Source: Rubellimicrobium mesophilum DSM 19309
GTDB taxonomy: Bacteria > Pseudomonadota > Alphaproteobacteria > Rhodobacterales > Rhodobacteraceae
Assembly: GCF_000600335.2 (NCBI RefSeq)
Contig: NZ_KK088637.1
Span: forward strand, 18,256-82,255
DNA: 64,000 nt
Direction: 5' to 3'
The notes beneath the pieces are model-generated. The model worked only from the letters and a program-made list of their open reading frames with translations, had not been told where the DNA came from and did no database searches. Shown one piece after another: positions 36,676 through 46,390 of the stretch; position 1 is the stretch's first letter, and every line of letters begins with the position of its first letter. The position numbers were made by a program, and so were the translations under genes.

Positions 36676-37205
36676 GGAACTTGTCCTTTTCCGGTTGCGA
36701 AGGCGGGCGAAGGACCCGCTATGCGCTCCAACTTGACCGTGCCCCTGCCCCACGCAATCGGACCGAAGTCCGGTTCAGGCCCGCTTCGGACCACAGGCCC
36801 CCCACCGGGCGCCCGGGGTCGGGACCAAGGTCCGATCCGCCTCGCCGACCAAGGTGGAGCCGCATCGCCAAGGCCGCGCCGCCAGCCGTTCCGCCCCGTC
36901 CCGCCGGGCGACACCCCCTGCCGATTCGCCCGCATCTCCGGCCAGGCACGCCCTCGCCCCGGGCGCCGCTTCGGCCCCCCGCCAGTAGTCGCGAGGGCCG
37001 CTCGGGATCGAGGGCTCTCCGGCCCCACCCCTGCCGGTCCGTCAGGCCCCGACGGACAGGCCCACCCCTGCAGCCATGCCGAGACGGGCCGCTGTCACGC
37101 GGCAACGCCGACCGGGCCCAGCGGACGGCGCATCGTCGCCCCATCGGTCCCGGCCATGCCGCACGACGCCCCGTCCCCCGACGGATCGCCGCCCTCAGGA
37201 GCGGG
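36676..37205. other. Long intergenic region, no gene seen
   Basis: About 530 very GC-rich bases between the PepSY protein and trpB. All long frames are proline/arginine-rich and without ribosome sites. A broken inverted repeat around 36760-36800 (GGACCGAAG ... CTTCGGACC, one mismatch in nine pairs) is the only structure noticed. Confidence 0.4.
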
Positions 37206-38459
37206 TCAGGTCCGGACCTCGACGCCCAGATGCTTGGCCACGGTGAAGATGTCCTTGTCGCCCCGCCCGCAGAGGTTCATCACGATCAGGTGGTCCTTGG
37301 GCAGGTCCGGCGCGATCTTCATGACATGCGCCAGCGCGTGCGAGGGCTCCAGCGCCGGGATGATCCCCTCCATCGCGCAGAGGAGCTGGAACGCCTCCAG
37401 CGCCTCCTTGTCGGTGATCGACACGTATTCCGCGCGGCCGACGTCGTGCAGCCACGAATGCTCCGGCCCGATCCCCGGATAATCGAGCCCCGCCGAGATC
37501 GAATACCCCTCCAGGATCTGCCCGTCCGGGTCCTGCAGCAGGTAGGTCTTGTTCCCGTGCAGCACCCCCGGCCGCCCCCCGGTCAGCGAGGCGCAATGCT
37601 CCATCCGGTCGTCCACGCCCTTGCCCCCGGCCTCCACGCCGATGATCCGCACCGAGGGGTCGTCGAGGAACGGGAAGAACAGCCCCATGGCGTTCGAGCC
37701 GCCTCCGATGGCCGCCACGACGGTATCGGGAAGCCGCCCCTCGGCCTCCTGAAGCTGCCAGCGCACCTCCTTGCCGATGATCGACTGGAAGTCGCGCACC
37801 ATCGCCGGATAGGGGTGCGGCCCCGCCACCGTGCCGATGCAGTAGAACGTGTCGCGCACGTTGGTGACCCAGTCCCGCAGCGCGTCATTCATCGCGTCCT
37901 TGAGCGTCCCCCTCCCGGAGGTCACCGGCACCACCGTCGCCCCCAGCAGCCGCATCCGGAACACGTTGGGCGCCTGCCGCTCCACGTCATGCGCGCCCAT
38001 GTAGACGATGCACTGGAGCCCGAACTTCGCGCAGACCGTCGCCGTCGCCACGCCGTGCTGGCCCGCCCCCGTCTCGGCGATGATGCGGGTCTTGCCCATG
38101 CGCCGCGCCAGGATGATCTGGCCCAGCACGTTGTTGATCTTGTGCGCGCCCGTGTGGTTCAGCTCGTCGCGCTTGAGGTAGATCCTGGCCCCGCCCAGAT
38201 GCTCGGTCAGCCGCGGCGCGAAATACAGCGGCGACGGGCGGCCCACGTAGTGCTTCCAGAGGTCGTCCATCTCGGCCCAGAAGGTCGGGTCCGTCTTGGC
38301 CTTCTCGTATTCCGCCTCGAGGTCGAGGATCAGCGGCATCAGCGTCTCGGAGACGAAGCGCCCCCCGAACTGCCCGAAGCGCCCGGCCTCGTCGGGGCCC
38401 CGCATGAAGCTGTTGACGCGGCTTTCTCCAGCAGCGGGGCTGATGCGGTCCTCGGGCAT
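37206..38459 (-). CDS. trpB: Tryptophan synthase beta chain
   Basis: A 417-residue PLP enzyme joining indole and serine to give tryptophan. K107 is the PLP lysine ([14 protein letters not shown]); other signatures are [33 protein letters not shown], the phosphate-binding GGGSNAMG and [13 protein letters not shown]. Length and sequence are those of the standard TrpB1. ATG 38459 follows GAAGGAGG. trpF lies upstream on the same strand with a sulfotransferase-like gene between them, so the trpF-trpB pair is interrupted. trpA is not in the window. Confidence 0.98.
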   Translation of the reverse strand: MPEDRISPAAGESRVNSFMRGPDEAGRFGQFGGRFVSETLMPLILDLEAEYEKAKTDPTFWAEMDDLWKHYVGRPSPLYFAPRLTEHLGGARIYLKRDELNHTGAHKINNVLGQIILARRMGKTRIIAETGAGQHGVATATVCAKFGLQCIVYMGAHDVERQAPNVFRMRLLGATVVPVTSGRGTLKDAMNDALRDWVTNVRDTFYCIGTVAGPHPYPAMVRDFQSIIGKEVRWQLQEAEGRLPDTVVAAIGGGSNAMGLFFPFLDDPSVRIIGVEAGGKGVDDRMEHCASLTGGRPGVLHGNKTYLLQDPDGQILEGYSISAGLDYPGIGPEHSWLHDVGRAEYVSITDKEALEAFQLLCAMEGIIPALEPSHALAHVMKIAPDLPKDHLIVMNLCGRGDKDIFTVAKHLGVEVRT

Positions 38460-38524
38460 GGGCGGCCTCCTTCGTGCGACAGCGCCCGCGATACAGGCCC
38501 CCGACCGCCGCGACAAGCGCCGCC

Positions 38525-39664
38525 CTAGCGCCGCGCCCCCGCGACCCGCCCGAGGAGCGCGCGCAGCCGCGTCGCCGGCGCGCGTCCCCACTGCCCCAGC
38601 CGGTCCCGCAGGCCCATGGCCCGGAGCGGCTGCCGCGCCAGCGCCTCCAGGAGCTCCACCGTCGAGAGCCCCGCGCCGGACCGGAGCAGCCCCTTCGCCT
38701 CCAGATGCGCGGCCAGCGCCGGGGCCTGCGCCTCCCCATAGTCGAGGACGTCGCCCTCGCTCCCGAAGATGACGGGGTCCTTGAGCACCTCGCGCGGGAA
38801 GGACCGGCCCAGCCGCCCCTCGATCCAGGCGATGTCCTCGGCCCGCCCCGCGAGGGCGGCGTCCATCACCTCGCGCCCGAAGTCGAAGCGCCGCTGGCCG
38901 AAGCCCTGCAGCAGCCCGATCATCCGCTTCTCGCGCGCGCGCTCCTTCTCGTGGGCGGCCGGCGGCCCGCCGCGCCGCCGACGCAGCAGGTAGAGCGCCG
39001 CCGTCGCCTCGGCCGAGAGCGAGGCGTTGCGGTTCTGCGGATGCGTCCGCGCGCGGGCCTCGAGCCAGGCGGGGTCGAGGTCCAGCCGCCAGGCGAAGTC
39101 CGCCACCACGTCGCCCTCGTGCAGGGTCGCGCGGTCGTAGAGCACGTAGGTCGGCTCCTCGCCCAGCGTCTCGGCCCAGCGCTCCACCCGGTCGCGGTAG
39201 GGGGGCACCAGCCGCGCCACGTCGAAGGAGGCGGCGCTGAACTTGGTCCGCTCCTGAAAGGCGCTCCGGGCGTAGCTCTCGGGGGGACGGACATAGAGGA
39301 TCGTCTCGATCCGGTCGAAATGCGGGCGCAGGAACTCCACGACGCCCTGGACGCTCGCCCGGTCGAAATGCGACAGCCCCTCGGCCGAGAGGATCAGCGA
39401 CCGCCGGCTCCCTCCGATGGCCGCCTCCAGGGCCTTCCGCGCCGCCTCGCGCTGGTCGGGCCGGATCGGCAGCTTGCCGCCCCGCGCGGCCTTGCGGTCC
39501 TGGAAGGCGCGCTGGAGGGGCAGCGAATGGTTCGCGGGCCCAAGGTCGGCGTACTCGATCCGCTCGTCGCGGTAGCCCTGCAAGGCGGCCTGGATGCTCG
39601 AGGTGCCCGTCTTGTGCATCCCCAGGTGCAGCACCACGCGCCGCGCATCTTCCTGCCCGCGCAT
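38525..39664 (-). CDS. Sulfotransferase-like protein
   Basis: A 379-residue protein. The N-terminal [20 protein letters not shown] matches the PAPS-binding 5'-phosphosulfate loop (HKTGTSSIQ) of bacterial sulfotransferase-fold proteins, and [12 protein letters not shown] plus [17 protein letters not shown] fit the second PAPS motif region. The C-terminal 130 residues are arginine-rich and unassigned. Ten bases separate it from the trpF stop and 65 from trpB, so it may be read with the trp genes. The acceptor is unknown; a surface polysaccharide is possible (inference). Confidence 0.75.
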   Translation of the reverse strand: MRGQEDARRVVLHLGMHKTGTSSIQAALQGYRDERIEYADLGPANHSLPLQRAFQDRKAARGGKLPIRPDQREAARKALEAAIGGSRRSLILSAEGLSHFDRASVQGVVEFLRPHFDRIETILYVRPPESYARSAFQERTKFSAASFDVARLVPPYRDRVERWAETLGEEPTYVLYDRATLHEGDVVADFAWRLDLDPAWLEARARTHPQNRNASLSAEATAALYLLRRRRGGPPAAHEKERAREKRMIGLLQGFGQRRFDFGREVMDAALAGRAEDIAWIEGRLGRSFPREVLKDPVIFGSEGDVLDYGEAQAPALAAHLEAKGLLRSGAGLSTVELLEALARQPLRAMGLRDRLGQWGRAPATRLRALLGRVAGARR

Positions 39665-39674
39665 CCCCGCCTCC

Positions 39675-40343
39675 CTACGCCGTCAGAGCCTCGGCGAAGG
39701 CACGGATCAGGCCCGCGTCCTTGACCCCCGGCGCGCTCTCGACGCCCGAGGAGACGTCCACCTGCCGCGCCCCCGACACCCGCACCGCCTCCGCCACGTT
39801 GGAAGGCGAGAGCCCGCCCGCCAGCATCCAGGGCACCCGCGCCGAGAAGCCCCGGAGCAGCCCCCAGTCGAAGGCCACGCCGTTCCCCCCCGGCAGCGCC
39901 GCGCCCGCCGGCGCCTTGGCGTCGAGCAGGAGCTGGTCCGCCGCGCCCTCGTAATCCTTCGCGCGGTCGAGATCGGCAGCCCCGCCGACCCCCACCGCCT
40001 TCATCACCGGCAGCCCCCAGCGCGCCCGCACCTCGGCCACCCGCTCCGGCCCCTCGCGCCCATGAAGCTGCACCATGTCGAGAGGCACGCGGTCGATCAC
40101 CGCCCCCAACTCCTCGTCCGTGGCGTCCACGAAGAGCCCGACCTTGGCCACCCCCACCGGCGCGGCCCAGGCCAGCTCCCTCGCCCGCTCCACGCCCACG
40201 GTGCGGGGCGACCTCGGGAAGAACACGAAGCCCACGTAGCCCGCCCCCGCCTCGGCGGCGGCCTCGACCTGATCCCCGGCGGTCAGCCCGCAGACCTTGA
40301 AGCGCACCGGCGCCCGGCCGGACAGCATGACGCGCAGCCCCAT
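39675..40343 (-). CDS. trpF: Phosphoribosylanthranilate isomerase
   Basis: A 222-residue TIM-barrel enzyme of tryptophan synthesis. Signatures: VRFKVCGLT with the catalytic cysteine, [43 protein letters not shown] with the catalytic aspartate, and [15 protein letters not shown] ... [14 protein letters not shown]. The start lies one base after the lapA-type gene stop, so the genes are coupled; a second ATG five codons on is possible. lapA-trpF-(x)-trpB is the usual Rhodobacterales order apart from the inserted gene. Confidence 0.97.
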   Translation of the reverse strand: MGLRVMLSGRAPVRFKVCGLTAGDQVEAAAEAGAGYVGFVFFPRSPRTVGVERARELAWAAPVGVAKVGLFVDATDEELGAVIDRVPLDMVQLHGREGPERVAEVRARWGLPVMKAVGVGGAADLDRAKDYEGAADQLLLDAKAPAGAALPGGNGVAFDWGLLRGFSARVPWMLAGGLSPSNVAEAVRVSGARQVDVSSGVESAPGVKDAGLIRAFAEALTA

Positions 40344-40344
40344 C

Positions 40345-40707
40345 TCAGCGCCGCGCGGGGATCGCCGGCAGGTCGAGCGTCGCCAGCACGTCGTCCCTGG
40401 GCAGCGCCTCGGCCCTGGCCCGCGCGACCTCGGCCCGAAGCCGAGCGAGCTCGCGGGCCGTCCAGCGCGCCTCGGCCCGCTCGGGGATCTCGCGGATCCA
40501 TTCCCAGATGAGCCCGATCACCAGCCCCAGCGCCACGCCGATCAGGATCACCAGGAACAGCGGCAGGTCGAGGTCGGGGCTCACGCCCAGCCAGTTGCCC
40601 AGGGCCTCGGGGAGCACGCGCAGCGTCACCAGCTCCCGGTTGGCGAGCCCGACCGTCACCAGGACCAGGGCCACGAGCCCCCAGAAGGCGGTCTTGAGGA
40701 ATCTCAT
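40345..40707 (-). CDS. LapA domain (DUF1049) membrane protein
   Basis: A 120-residue protein with two membrane segments ([20 protein letters not shown] and [20 protein letters not shown]) and a cytoplasmic arginine-rich coiled tail, the layout of LapA/YciS proteins, which help lipopolysaccharide assembly in E. coli. It lies between ihfB and trpF, its usual place in Rhodobacterales. Confidence 0.88.
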   Translation of the reverse strand: MRFLKTAFWGLVALVLVTVGLANRELVTLRVLPEALGNWLGVSPDLDLPLFLVILIGVALGLVIGLIWEWIREIPERAEARWTARELARLRAEVARARAEALPRDDVLATLDLPAIPARR

Positions 40708-40786
40708 CGGCGGGTCCCCTCCAGGGCGTGGGCGTGCGGCGTCCTAGTGCCACCGACGCGCGCCCTCCGCAACTGCCGAGAGGTCG

Positions 40787-41116
40787 CTACTCCTCCTCGT
40801 CCATGTACTCCGGCTCCTCGGCCGAGGCCTCGCCGTCCCGCCCGTTCAGCCGGTCCCGCAGGAGCTTGCCGGTCTTGAAGAAGGGGACGTGCTTCTCGTC
40901 CACCTCCACGGCCTCGCCGGTGCGGGGGTTGCGGCCCGTGCGGCTGTCGCGCCGCTTGACCGAGAAGGCCCCGAAGCCGCGCAGCTCCACCCGGTTGCCC
41001 TTGGCCATGGCCTCGACGATCCGGTCGAAGATCGTGTTCACGATCCTCTCCACGTCCCGTTGGTAGAGATGCGGATTCTCCTCCGCGATCTTCTGGATCA
41101 GTTCGGACCGGATCAT
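40787..41116 (-). CDS. ihfB: Integration host factor subunit beta
   Basis: A 109-residue DNA-bending protein: [40 protein letters not shown] with the minor-groove arm, and [16 protein letters not shown]. The N-terminus and its position next to rpsA identify IHF beta rather than HU. The C-terminus carries an acidic tail ([14 protein letters not shown]). A sigma-70-like promoter lies at 41174-41202. Confidence 0.96.
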   Translation of the reverse strand: MIRSELIQKIAEENPHLYQRDVERIVNTIFDRIVEAMAKGNRVELRGFGAFSVKRRDSRTGRNPRTGEAVEVDEKHVPFFKTGKLLRDRLNGRDGEASAEEPEYMDEEE

Positions 41117-41173
41117 GGCGCCCCCAAGAAGTGTGCCGGACTATCGCGGGTTGAGTTCCCGCTTTGCCGGGAA

Positions 41174-41202
41174 ACTATAGGGGGTTAACACCGATCCGAC
41201 AA
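41174..41202 (-). promoter_or_regulatory. Sigma-70-like promoter of ihfB
   Basis: On the minus strand TTGTCG is followed after 17 bases by TATAGT, about 58 bases before the ihfB start. This is a good -35/-10 pair for such a GC-rich genome and probably drives ihfB and perhaps the lapA-type gene and trpF. Confidence 0.65.
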
Positions 41203-41345
41203 AGCCCTTCCGCCCGCCTCCCGACGATTCCCCGCCGTCATCCAGCGGAGCGGGCCGCGCCCCCGACCGCCGGTCCCGGACCGGGAGGGCCGCCGCCGGG
41301 CGGACGCGCGGTCCCGCCTCCGCCGGGCATCGCCGTCCTCCCGCC

Positions 41346-42455
41346 CTACATCCCGCAGCCGGGCCCGGTCTTCGCGCAGGCGAGCAGCGACGCCTCGAGC
41401 TGCGCCGGATCGCCCGGATAGCCCAGGCCCGCCAGGCGCCGGGCATAGCCGTCGCGGTAGCCGGGGTCGATCGCCACCGCCTCCATGAAGGCCTTGGCCG
41501 CATCGTCCGGCCGGCCATTGACCATGAGGAGATGCGCGTAGGTGTCCACCACGTCGGCGTCGCGCAGGCCGGCCTCTCCCATGGCCGCCATGGCGTCCTG
41601 CGCGAAGGGCAGGCCCTTGTCGCCGCGCCCGGCCTGGAACAGGCTCCAGGCCAGGGTATTGGCGACCTGCATCCGGTCGGCGGGCTCGGGGAGGTCGGCC
41701 AGCCGGAAGTCGTCGACGGCCTCGTCCACGCGGCCCACCTGGACCAGCGCCTCGATCAGGTTCCGGTGGCCGTTCACGAAGCCCGGCTCCCGCGACACCG
41801 CGAGGCGCGCCTCCTCGACCGCCTCCTCCGGCCGGTCGAGCGCGATCAGCGACCATGCCATGTTGCCGTGGACCCAGGCCTCGTCGTAGCCCCGGGCGAT
41901 GGCGTCCCGGTCGTCGGCCAGCGCCGCCTCGTGGTCGCCCAGCTCGGCGCGGCACCGCCCGCGGTTCGCGACGACCTCCGGGTCGGACTGGGCGGCCGGC
42001 GACGCCAGCGCCACCGTGTCGAAGCACTCCTGCCAGCGGCCCGCGTCGGCCAGCAGGCTCATCAGGCCCACGACCGCGTAGGTCGAGCCGGGCTCGACCC
42101 TCAGCCCCTCCCGCATCTCCGCGGCCGCGCCCGCGTCGTCGCCCTGCGACTGGAGCATGTAGCCCCGCTCCACGTAGGGATCGGCCCAGTCGGGGCGGAG
42201 CTTCCGCGCCGCCGCGAAGTCCGCCTCCGCCGCCGCGTAGTCCCCGGTGTTGTAGAGGTTGGCCCCGCGATAGAGCAGGAGGTCCGCCTTGTCGGCCACG
42301 TCGGCCGCCGCCCCGATGGCCGCCGTGCAGGGGGCGATCCGGTCCGCCCGCGCGAGGTCGGGGTTGCGGCAATCCTCGGCCGGGCCGGCGAGCGCGGGGG
42401 CGGCCAGGAGGCACAGGGCCGGGACGAGGCCGGGGGGCGGGAAACGCGGGATCAT
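41346..42455 (-). CDS. Exported TPR-repeat protein
   Basis: From ATG 42455 there are 369 residues: a signal peptide (PPPGLVPALCLLAAPALAGP) and a solenoid of TPR repeats, seen as LYNTGDYAAAEADFAAARKL, LQSQGDDAGAAAEMREGLRV, AELGDHEAALADDRDAIARG, IALDRPEEAVEEARLAVSRE and LMVNGRPDDAAKAFMEAVAI. It ends with a cysteine-containing tail. Probably periplasmic, a scaffold for other proteins. GGAGTGAAC precedes the ATG. It lies between ihfB and rpsA on the same strand. Confidence 0.8.
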   Translation of the reverse strand: MIPRFPPPGLVPALCLLAAPALAGPAEDCRNPDLARADRIAPCTAAIGAAADVADKADLLLYRGANLYNTGDYAAAEADFAAARKLRPDWADPYVERGYMLQSQGDDAGAAAEMREGLRVEPGSTYAVVGLMSLLADAGRWQECFDTVALASPAAQSDPEVVANRGRCRAELGDHEAALADDRDAIARGYDEAWVHGNMAWSLIALDRPEEAVEEARLAVSREPGFVNGHRNLIEALVQVGRVDEAVDDFRLADLPEPADRMQVANTLAWSLFQAGRGDKGLPFAQDAMAAMGEAGLRDADVVDTYAHLLMVNGRPDDAAKAFMEAVAIDPGYRDGYARRLAGLGYPGDPAQLEASLLACAKTGPGCGM

Positions 42456-42651
42456 GTTCACTCCAGGACCGCAGGACAGCGTGCGGCCCCAGCCTGCCGC
42501 GACGTCCCCCGGGGGCGCAAGCGCCCGCGCCGGGAACTCTGCGTTGCCCATCCCGGCCCGCGCCGGGCGTGGCCTCCGGGCGACGCCCTCCCGGGCCGCC
42601 CAACGAAGAAGGGCCCCGCCGACCGGCGGAGCCCCCTCGATGTTCAGGCCA

Positions 42652-42722
42652 CGGCCCGACCTCTCGGCCGGGCGCCCGGCGCTGACGACCATCCACCGGA
42701 TGGTCGTCCGGGCGCGCCTCGC
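42652..42722. repeat. Dispersed two-hairpin repeat, copy 2 (after rpsA)
   Basis: It ends with CGGGCGCGCCTC immediately outside the rpsA stop codon. GACGACCATC/GATGGTCGTC forms a hairpin at 42684-42708; the second hairpin (CCCGACCTCTCGGCCGGG) is degenerate here. The stem bases differ from copy 1 (AAAACCATC) while pairing is kept. Confidence 0.7.
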
Positions 42723-42723
42723 C

Positions 42724-44403
42724 TCAGCGCTCGCCGCGCAGCGCCGCGCCGAGGATATCCCCCAGCGACGCGCCCGAGTCGGACGAGCCGTACTGCTCCA
42801 CGGCTTCCTTCTCCTCGGCGATCTCGCGGGCCTTGATCGACAGGCCGAGCTTGCGGGCCTTGGTCTCCACGGACACCACGCGCACGTCCACCTTGTCGCC
42901 CGGCTGGAAGCGCTCGGGGCGCTGCTCCGACCGGTCGCGCGACAGGTCGGACCGGCGGATGAAGGACTTCATCCCCTGGTACTCGACCTCGATGCCGCCG
43001 TCCTCGATCTTCGAGACCGAGACGGTGATGACGTCGCCGCGCTTCACGCCGCCCAGCGTCTCCGCATAGGGGTCGTTCTCCAGCGCCTTGATGGAGAGCG
43101 AGATGCGCTCCTTCTCGACGTCCACCTCGATGACCTTGGCCTTGACCCGGTCGCCCTTGCGGAACTGCTGGATCGCGTCCTCGCCCCGGCCGTCCCAGGT
43201 GATGTCGGACAGGTGCACCATGCCGTCGATGTCGCCCGGCAGGCCGACGAACAGACCGAACTCGGTGATGTTCTTGACCTCGCCCTCGACGGCGGACCCT
43301 TCCGGGAACTGCTCGGCGAAGACTTCCCACGGGTTGCGCTGGGTCTGCTTGAGGCCCAGGGACACGCGCCGCTTCTGCGAGTCGATCTCGAGCACCATGA
43401 CCTCGACCTCTTGCGAGGTGGAGACGATCTTGCCGGGGTGCACGTTCTTCTTCGTCCAGGACATCTCCGAGACGTGCACGAGGCCCTCGATCCCCGGCTC
43501 CAGCTCCACGAAGGCGCCGTAGTCGGTGATGTTGGTCACGCGGCCCTGGTGGACCGAGCCGATCGGGAACTTCCGCTCGACGGTGTCCCACGGATCTTCC
43601 TGGAGCTGCTTCATGCCCAGGCTGATGCGGTGGGTTTCCTTGTTGATCTTGATGACCTGGACCTTGATGGTCTCGCCGATCGACAGGATCTCCGACGGGT
43701 GGTTGACCCGGCGCCAGGCCATGTCGGTCACGTGCAGCAGGCCATCGACGCCGCCGAGGTCGACGAAGGCGCCGTACTCGGTGATGTTCTTGACCACGCC
43801 CTCGACGACCTGACCCTCATACAGGTTGCCGATGACCTCGGCGCGCTGCTCGGCGCGCGATTCCTCGAGGATGGCGCGGCGCGACACGACGATGTTGCCG
43901 CGGCGGCGGTCCATCTTGAGGATCTGGAACGGCTGCTTGAGGCCCATGAGCGGCCCGGCGTCGCGCACCGGACGCACGTCCACCTGAGAGCCCGGCAGGA
44001 ACGCCACGGCGCCGCCCAGGTCCACGGTGAAGCCGCCCTTGACGCGGCCGAAGATGGCGCCCTCGACGCGCTCCTCGCGCTCGTAGGCCTTCTCCAGGCG
44101 GTCCCAGGCCTCTTCGCGCTTGGCCATCTCGCGCGAGATGACGGCTTCGCCACGCGCGTTCTCGACGTTGCGGAGGAAGACCTCCACGTCGTCGCCGACG
44201 TTCACGTTGGGCTGCTCGCCGGGCTGGGCGAATTCCTTGAGGTCGACGCGGCCTTCCATCTTGTAGCCGACGTCGATGATGGCTTGTCCCGCCTCGATGG
44301 CGATGACCTTGCCCTTGACGACCGTCCCCTCCGAGGGGGTATCGATCTCGAAGCTTTCGTTGAGGAGTTCCTCGAACTCCGCCATGCTGGTGCCAGAGGC
44401 CAA
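42724..44403 (-). CDS. rpsA: 30S ribosomal protein S1
   Basis: A 559-residue protein with six S1 RNA-binding domains (for example GTVVKGKVIAIEAGQAIIDV at the start, then GQVVEGVVKNITEYGAFVDL, QGRVTNITDYGAFVELEPGI, EGEVKNITEFGLFVGLPGDI). It binds mRNA and brings it to the ribosome. The likely start is a TTG at 44403, because AAGGA lies seven bases before it; the ATG six codons later has no ribosome site. The next gene upstream is on the other strand, so the usual cmk-rpsA pairing is broken. Confidence 0.97.
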   Translation of the reverse strand: MASGTSMAEFEELLNESFEIDTPSEGTVVKGKVIAIEAGQAIIDVGYKMEGRVDLKEFAQPGEQPNVNVGDDVEVFLRNVENARGEAVISREMAKREEAWDRLEKAYEREERVEGAIFGRVKGGFTVDLGGAVAFLPGSQVDVRPVRDAGPLMGLKQPFQILKMDRRRGNIVVSRRAILEESRAEQRAEVIGNLYEGQVVEGVVKNITEYGAFVDLGGVDGLLHVTDMAWRRVNHPSEILSIGETIKVQVIKINKETHRISLGMKQLQEDPWDTVERKFPIGSVHQGRVTNITDYGAFVELEPGIEGLVHVSEMSWTKKNVHPGKIVSTSQEVEVMVLEIDSQKRRVSLGLKQTQRNPWEVFAEQFPEGSAVEGEVKNITEFGLFVGLPGDIDGMVHLSDITWDGRGEDAIQQFRKGDRVKAKVIEVDVEKERISLSIKALENDPYAETLGGVKRGDVITVSVSKIEDGGIEVEYQGMKSFIRRSDLSRDRSEQRPERFQPGDKVDVRVVSVETKARKLGLSIKAREIAEEKEAVEQYGSSDSGASLGDILGAALRGER

Positions 44404-44604
44404 ATGCTTATCCTTCTAGGGTTGCGGGCCTGGCGGTTGTGTCCGCCGGTCTGTAGGGGGATTCATCCCATGTGGGACGCGCCCCCCCTAACGCACAAGG
44501 GGGAAGGCCGCAAGGCTCGGCGTGACCCTGCGGCCACATCGCCCTTGCCGATCCCGCCCCGCGCCCCAAACCCCAAGGGCCAGACCCAGCCCCGGAGCCG
44601 CCCC

Positions 44605-45399
44605 ATGCCCGCCATCACCCGCGCCCTCGTCACCGGAGCCTCCGCCGGCATCGGCGAGAGCTTCGCCCGCCAGCTCGCAGCCCAGGGCGCCGCCCTCGTC
44701 CTCGTCGCCCGCCGCACCGACCGCCTCGACGCGCTCGCCGCCCGGCTCCGCGAGGGGCACGGCATCGAGGTCGAGACCCTCGCCGCCGACCTCTCCACGC
44801 CCGAGGGCGTCCAGGCCACCGCCGACCGCCTCGCGGCCGACCCCGCCATCGACCTCCTCGTGAACAACGCGGGCTACGCCGCGCGCGGCCGCGTGGGCCA
44901 GCTCGACGCCGAGGCGCTGGACCACATGCTGCGGGTCAACGTCCTGGCCCTCGCCCGCCTCTCCCACGCCGCCATGGGCGCGATGACGCCCCGGGGCCAC
45001 GGCGCCGTCGTCAACGTCGCCTCCGGCACCGTCTTCATGCAGTTCCCCGGCAACGCGGGCTACGGCGCCTCCAAGAACTTCGTCATGGGCTTCACGCGCA
45101 ACATGCAGGTCGAGGCGCAAGGCACGGGAATCCAGGTGCAACTCCTGATCCCCGGCGTCATCGCCACCGACTTCCACGCGGTCGCCGGCAACTCCCTCTC
45201 CAACTTCCCGCCCGAGCGGGTCATGCAGGCGGACGAGCTCGTCGCCGCCTCGCTGCGCGCGCTGGAGATGCGGGAGCCCGTCTGCATCCCCTCCCTCCCC
45301 GACATCCGCGACTGGGAGGCCTACGTGGCCGCCGAGGCCCGCGTCGCCGCCGGCGCGTCGCGGGACCGCGCGGCGGACCGCTACGGCCTCCCCCGCTGA
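44605..45399 (+). CDS. Short-chain dehydrogenase/reductase
   Basis: A 264-residue SDR of the classical type: the NAD(P)-binding RALVTGASAGIGESFARQLA, the LLVNNAGYA motif, and the catalytic serine/tyrosine/lysine in VVNVASGTVFMQFPGNAGYG and ASKNFVMGF. The R-R pair after strand 2 (ARRTDR) suggests NADPH. Substrate unknown. It lies in the variable segment between rpsA and cmk, divergent from rpsA. Confidence 0.92.
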   Translation: MPAITRALVTGASAGIGESFARQLAAQGAALVLVARRTDRLDALAARLREGHGIEVETLAADLSTPEGVQATADRLAADPAIDLLVNNAGYAARGRVGQLDAEALDHMLRVNVLALARLSHAAMGAMTPRGHGAVVNVASGTVFMQFPGNAGYGASKNFVMGFTRNMQVEAQGTGIQVQLLIPGVIATDFHAVAGNSLSNFPPERVMQADELVAASLRALEMREPVCIPSLPDIRDWEAYVAAEARVAAGASRDRAADRYGLPR

Positions 45400-45406
45400 C
45401 CGGCCT

Positions 45407-46276
45407 TCAGGCGCGGCCCGGCACCACCGCCCGGCGGTAGAGGTGCCAGGTCGCGTGGCCCAGCACCGGCAGCACCACGACCAGCCCCACGAAGAACGGG
45501 ATCATCCCGACCGCCAGCGCGACGGCGACCAGCAGCCCCCAGCGCGCCGCCGCGCCCGGGTTCCGCCGCACCACCTCCAAGGAGGTCGCCAGCGCCACCG
45601 GCACCCCCACCGGCCGGTCGATCAGCAGGGGGAAGGACACGAGGCTCAGGCACAGCGCCACCGCCGCGAAGACCGCCCCCACGCCCATCCCCGCCACGAT
45701 CATCGCCCAGCCCGGGCCCGTCGTCAGCGTGTCGCGCAGGAAGGCCCCGAGGCTCCGGTAGGGCTCCGGCCCCAGCGTCGCGGCAAAGATCAGGTGCGCC
45801 GCGAAGAGCCATGCGACGAAGACCGCCAGCAGCCCGAGCCCCAGCGCCAGCACCGGCCCCAGCACCGGTCCCGCCAGCCGGGCGAAGGCCGCGCCCCAGT
45901 CCGCCTCCAGCCCCAGCTCGCGCCGCCGGCTCATCTCGTAGAGCCCCACCGCCGCCACCGGCCCGACCAGCGTGAAGCCCGCCATCAGCGGGAACAGCAG
46001 GTGGATCTGCCCGGCGTTGAAGGCCCAGACCGCCAGCACGAAGCCGATCACCGGATAAAGGACCACCGCCACGATCACGTCCGACCGCAGCGCGGCGAAG
46101 TCCTCAACCCCCTTCCTCAGCGCCCAGCGCAGGTCGGCGGTCCCGATCCGCCGCACCTCGGGGCGCGACAGGTCGTGGCTGCCGATCCCGTCCACCGCCG
46201 CGCCGAAGCCCCGGCCGACCCCGGCCAGCCTCTGCGCGCTCCAGGACAGCGGGTTGCCGATCGTCTCGCGGGCCAT
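45407..46276 (-). CDS. DUF2189 family membrane protein
   Basis: A 289-residue protein with about six membrane segments; the N-terminal RPEVRRIGTADLRWALRKGV and the following YPVIGFVLAVWAFN, PLMAGFTLVGPVAAVGLYEM and PLLIDRPVGVPVALATSLE motifs are typical of DUF2189. ATG 46276 follows GAGGAGGAC. Family function is unknown. It converges with the SDR gene (8 bases apart). Confidence 0.88.
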   Translation of the reverse strand: MARETIGNPLSWSAQRLAGVGRGFGAAVDGIGSHDLSRPEVRRIGTADLRWALRKGVEDFAALRSDVIVAVVLYPVIGFVLAVWAFNAGQIHLLFPLMAGFTLVGPVAAVGLYEMSRRRELGLEADWGAAFARLAGPVLGPVLALGLGLLAVFVAWLFAAHLIFAATLGPEPYRSLGAFLRDTLTTGPGWAMIVAGMGVGAVFAAVALCLSLVSFPLLIDRPVGVPVALATSLEVVRRNPGAAARWGLLVAVALAVGMIPFFVGLVVVLPVLGHATWHLYRRAVVPGRA

Positions 46277-46390
46277 GGCCACGTCCTCCTCCTGCCTTGG
46301 AAGGCCCTGGACGAGGCATCGCCGGAGAGCCCGGCGCCGCGTCCGCACCGTCCTCGGCCTCAATCTAGCACGGCCGGCGCCTGGCCGCAG

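Noticed and set aside
36681-38528. A 615-codon open frame opposite trpB
   Set aside because: It is antisense to trpB and runs into a non-coding region; arginine/proline/histidine composition and no ribosome site.
42289-45399. A 1036-codon open frame ending as the SDR protein
   Set aside because: Its first 770 codons are antisense to the TPR gene and rpsA. Only the part from 44605 is a real gene.
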